Source of the DNA: Gemmatimonadota bacterium
GTDB taxonomy: Bacteria; Gemmatimonadota; Gemmatimonadetes; Longimicrobiales; Gaopeijiaceae
Direction: 5' to 3'
Assembly: GCA_016209995.1 (NCBI GenBank)
Contig: JACQVC010000242.1
Span: forward strand, 1-6,305
Length of the DNA: 6,305 nt
Position numbers and translations under genes: made by a program. Every line of letters begins with the position of its first letter. Positions within the stretch are counted from its first letter, which is position 1. Below are positions 5,331 through 6,305 of this stretch, in pieces. The notes below the pieces were generated by a model. That model was not told the DNA's origin. It saw only the letters and a program-made list of their open reading frames with translations, and did not search any database.

Positions 5331-6305
5331 TCAATAGCGAAACAGGTACGAGAGCTTCGTGAAGATGGCCCGATTCGTCTGCCGGAACTCGCTCGTCGGG
5401 AACAGCGCGGCATCGAGCCGGTTTCCCTGCTGATAGTGATCGTCGTAGCCCGCGAAAAATACCGTGCCCGCGTTCACGCGATAGGTGAAGAGCAGGTTCG
5501 AGTCGAGCGTGCCGTCGAACGTGTTGTATTCGAGAATATTGCGGAAGAGCAGCCGCTCGGTGAACTGATAGGTCGTGAGCGCGCGGAAGATCTTCACGTC
5601 GAACACCCGCGTGTCGGTGCGCGGATCGGTCAGGCGGCTGAAGTTCACGTTGATGCTCGACTGGAGGCGCGAGAACGGCAGCACCGTCACGAACATCCGT
5701 CCGCCCAGGGACCGGCCGAGGAAGGGCGTGTCGGTGAACCGGACCTGATCGCCCCAGTTGAAGCCGCCGCCCACCGAGAACCGGCGGCTCGTGCCTACCT
5801 GGCCGAACACCTGGCGCCTCCATTTCCAGAAGTCGATTCCGCGGAAGCGCTCGAGCTCCCGGCTCCCTTCGACGTTGAACCGGATGTTGCGGGCGAATTG
5901 CACGTTCACGCCGGCCTGGATGGTTTCGTCCTGCAGGACGCCTGCAAAATCGTAGTTGCGCGAGTAGTCGATGCCGGGCCCCCAGTTGACCACCCGGCCC
6001 TCGGGCCACCACCGGTACTGGACGCTGCCCCGTGTCCTGCGCGTGTCGGTGCGCCGCACGAAGCCGGTTGCGGTGCGGAAATCGGGATCGACGCTCGCGT
6101 GCTGCACGTCGAACTCCAGGTTCCGGCCGTTGTGGCTGTAGCCTACGTCGAGCACCGGCCCCGACAGCGTCTGGCCGGCCTCGGTGCGCGTCGAGGACTG
6201 GGCGAGCCGGAACTCGACGTCGTCGGTGAGGCCGATGCGGAAGCGCCCGTCAACCCCGCCGACGCGGCTGTAAGCATCCATGAACTCCCGGTCGGTGAAG
6301 ATGGC
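5331..6305 (-). CDS. DUF5916-like outer-membrane beta-barrel protein, C-terminal part
   Basis: The last 324 residues of a larger protein; the frame is open to the window edge, and the start lies beyond it. The ATG at 6279-6281 is an internal methionine preceded in frame by AIFTDREF, a stretch typical of this family. The whole segment alternates polar and aromatic/hydrophobic residues in short strands (RFRIGL, DVEFRLA, NLEFDVQHA, RGSVQYRWW, IRFNVEGSREL, SLGGRMFVTVL, INVNFSRL), with many Arg, Asn, Asp and aromatic residues. It ends in TNRAIFTKLSYLFRY, with a terminal aromatic residue as expected for an outer-membrane barrel recognised by the BAM machinery. Full-length family members are usually about 700-900 residues with a signal peptide and an N-terminal family-9 carbohydrate-binding-like domain; neither is visible here. 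The substrate is unknown. It is frequent in Acidobacteriota and Bacteroidota. Confidence 0.82.
   Translation of the reverse strand, partial: AIFTDREFMDAYSRVGGVDGRFRIGLTDDVEFRLAQSSTRTEAGQTLSGPVLDVGYSHNGRNLEFDVQHASVDPDFRTATGFVRRTDTRRTRGSVQYRWWPEGRVVNWGPGIDYSRNYDFAGVLQDETIQAGVNVQFARNIRFNVEGSRELERFRGIDFWKWRRQVFGQVGTSRRFSVGGGFNWGDQVRFTDTPFLGRSLGGRMFVTVLPFSRLQSSINVNFSRLTDPRTDTRVFDVKIFRALTTYQFTERLLFRNILEYNTFDGTLDSNLLFTYRVNAGTVFFAGYDDHYQQGNRLDAALFPTSEFRQTNRAIFTKLSYLFRY

Noticed and set aside
4873..6012. 379-codon minus-strand frame overlapping the DUF5916-like gene
   Set aside because: It is a shifted-frame shadow of a gene with clear beta-barrel features, and it continues through the intergenic repeats.
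6279..6281. ATG as the true start of the beta-barrel gene
   Set aside because: The frame stays open upstream to the window edge with family-like residues, there is no ribosome binding site, and the family is much longer.

Overview
This is a GC-rich bacterial window in which third codon positions are almost all G or C. It holds seven genes in two blocks. The organism is most likely a soil or sediment Acidobacteriota, possibly of the Vicinamibacteria type. That is an inference from the mix of a DUF5916-type outer-membrane protein, a secreted SAM-methyltransferase-like protein, GC-rich intergenic repeats and H4MPT-linked one-carbon genes. No marker gene is present to prove it.

Block 1 (bases 1-3493, plus strand) belongs to tetrahydromethanopterin (H4MPT)-linked formaldehyde metabolism. 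It opens with the C-terminal end of formaldehyde-activating enzyme (fae), which joins formaldehyde to H4MPT. A 122-base gap with two stem-loops follows. Next is an NADP-type methylene-H4MPT/methylene-H4F dehydrogenase that looks closer to MtdA than to MtdB. After it come a DUF1464 protein of the ASKHA kinase fold and an ATP-grasp ligase, separated from each other by one base. The first two genes are consecutive catalytic steps: formaldehyde to methylene-H4MPT to methenyl-H4MPT. The last two have no assigned reaction. Their position and folds, a kinase-like protein beside an amide-bond-forming ligase, suggest they make or modify the pterin or furan cofactor.

Block 2 (bases 3517-6305) is envelope-related. 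A methyltransferase-like protein with a signal peptide runs on the plus strand. Converging on it, 11 bases away, is a minus-strand gene for a secreted 261-residue protein built from two similar alpha-beta repeats, probably of the dimeric alpha/beta-barrel type. Upstream of that, also on the minus strand, is the C-terminal 324 residues of a DUF5916-like outer-membrane beta-barrel protein that runs off the window. The 192 bases between the two minus-strand genes hold about three degenerate copies of a GC-rich repeat.

The points most worth following up are the uncharacterised DUF1464/ATP-grasp pair inside the C1 cluster, the 37-base palindrome inserted in frame in the ATP-grasp gene, and the predicted export of a SAM-binding protein. 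No RNA gene, CRISPR array, insertion sequence or attachment site was seen.
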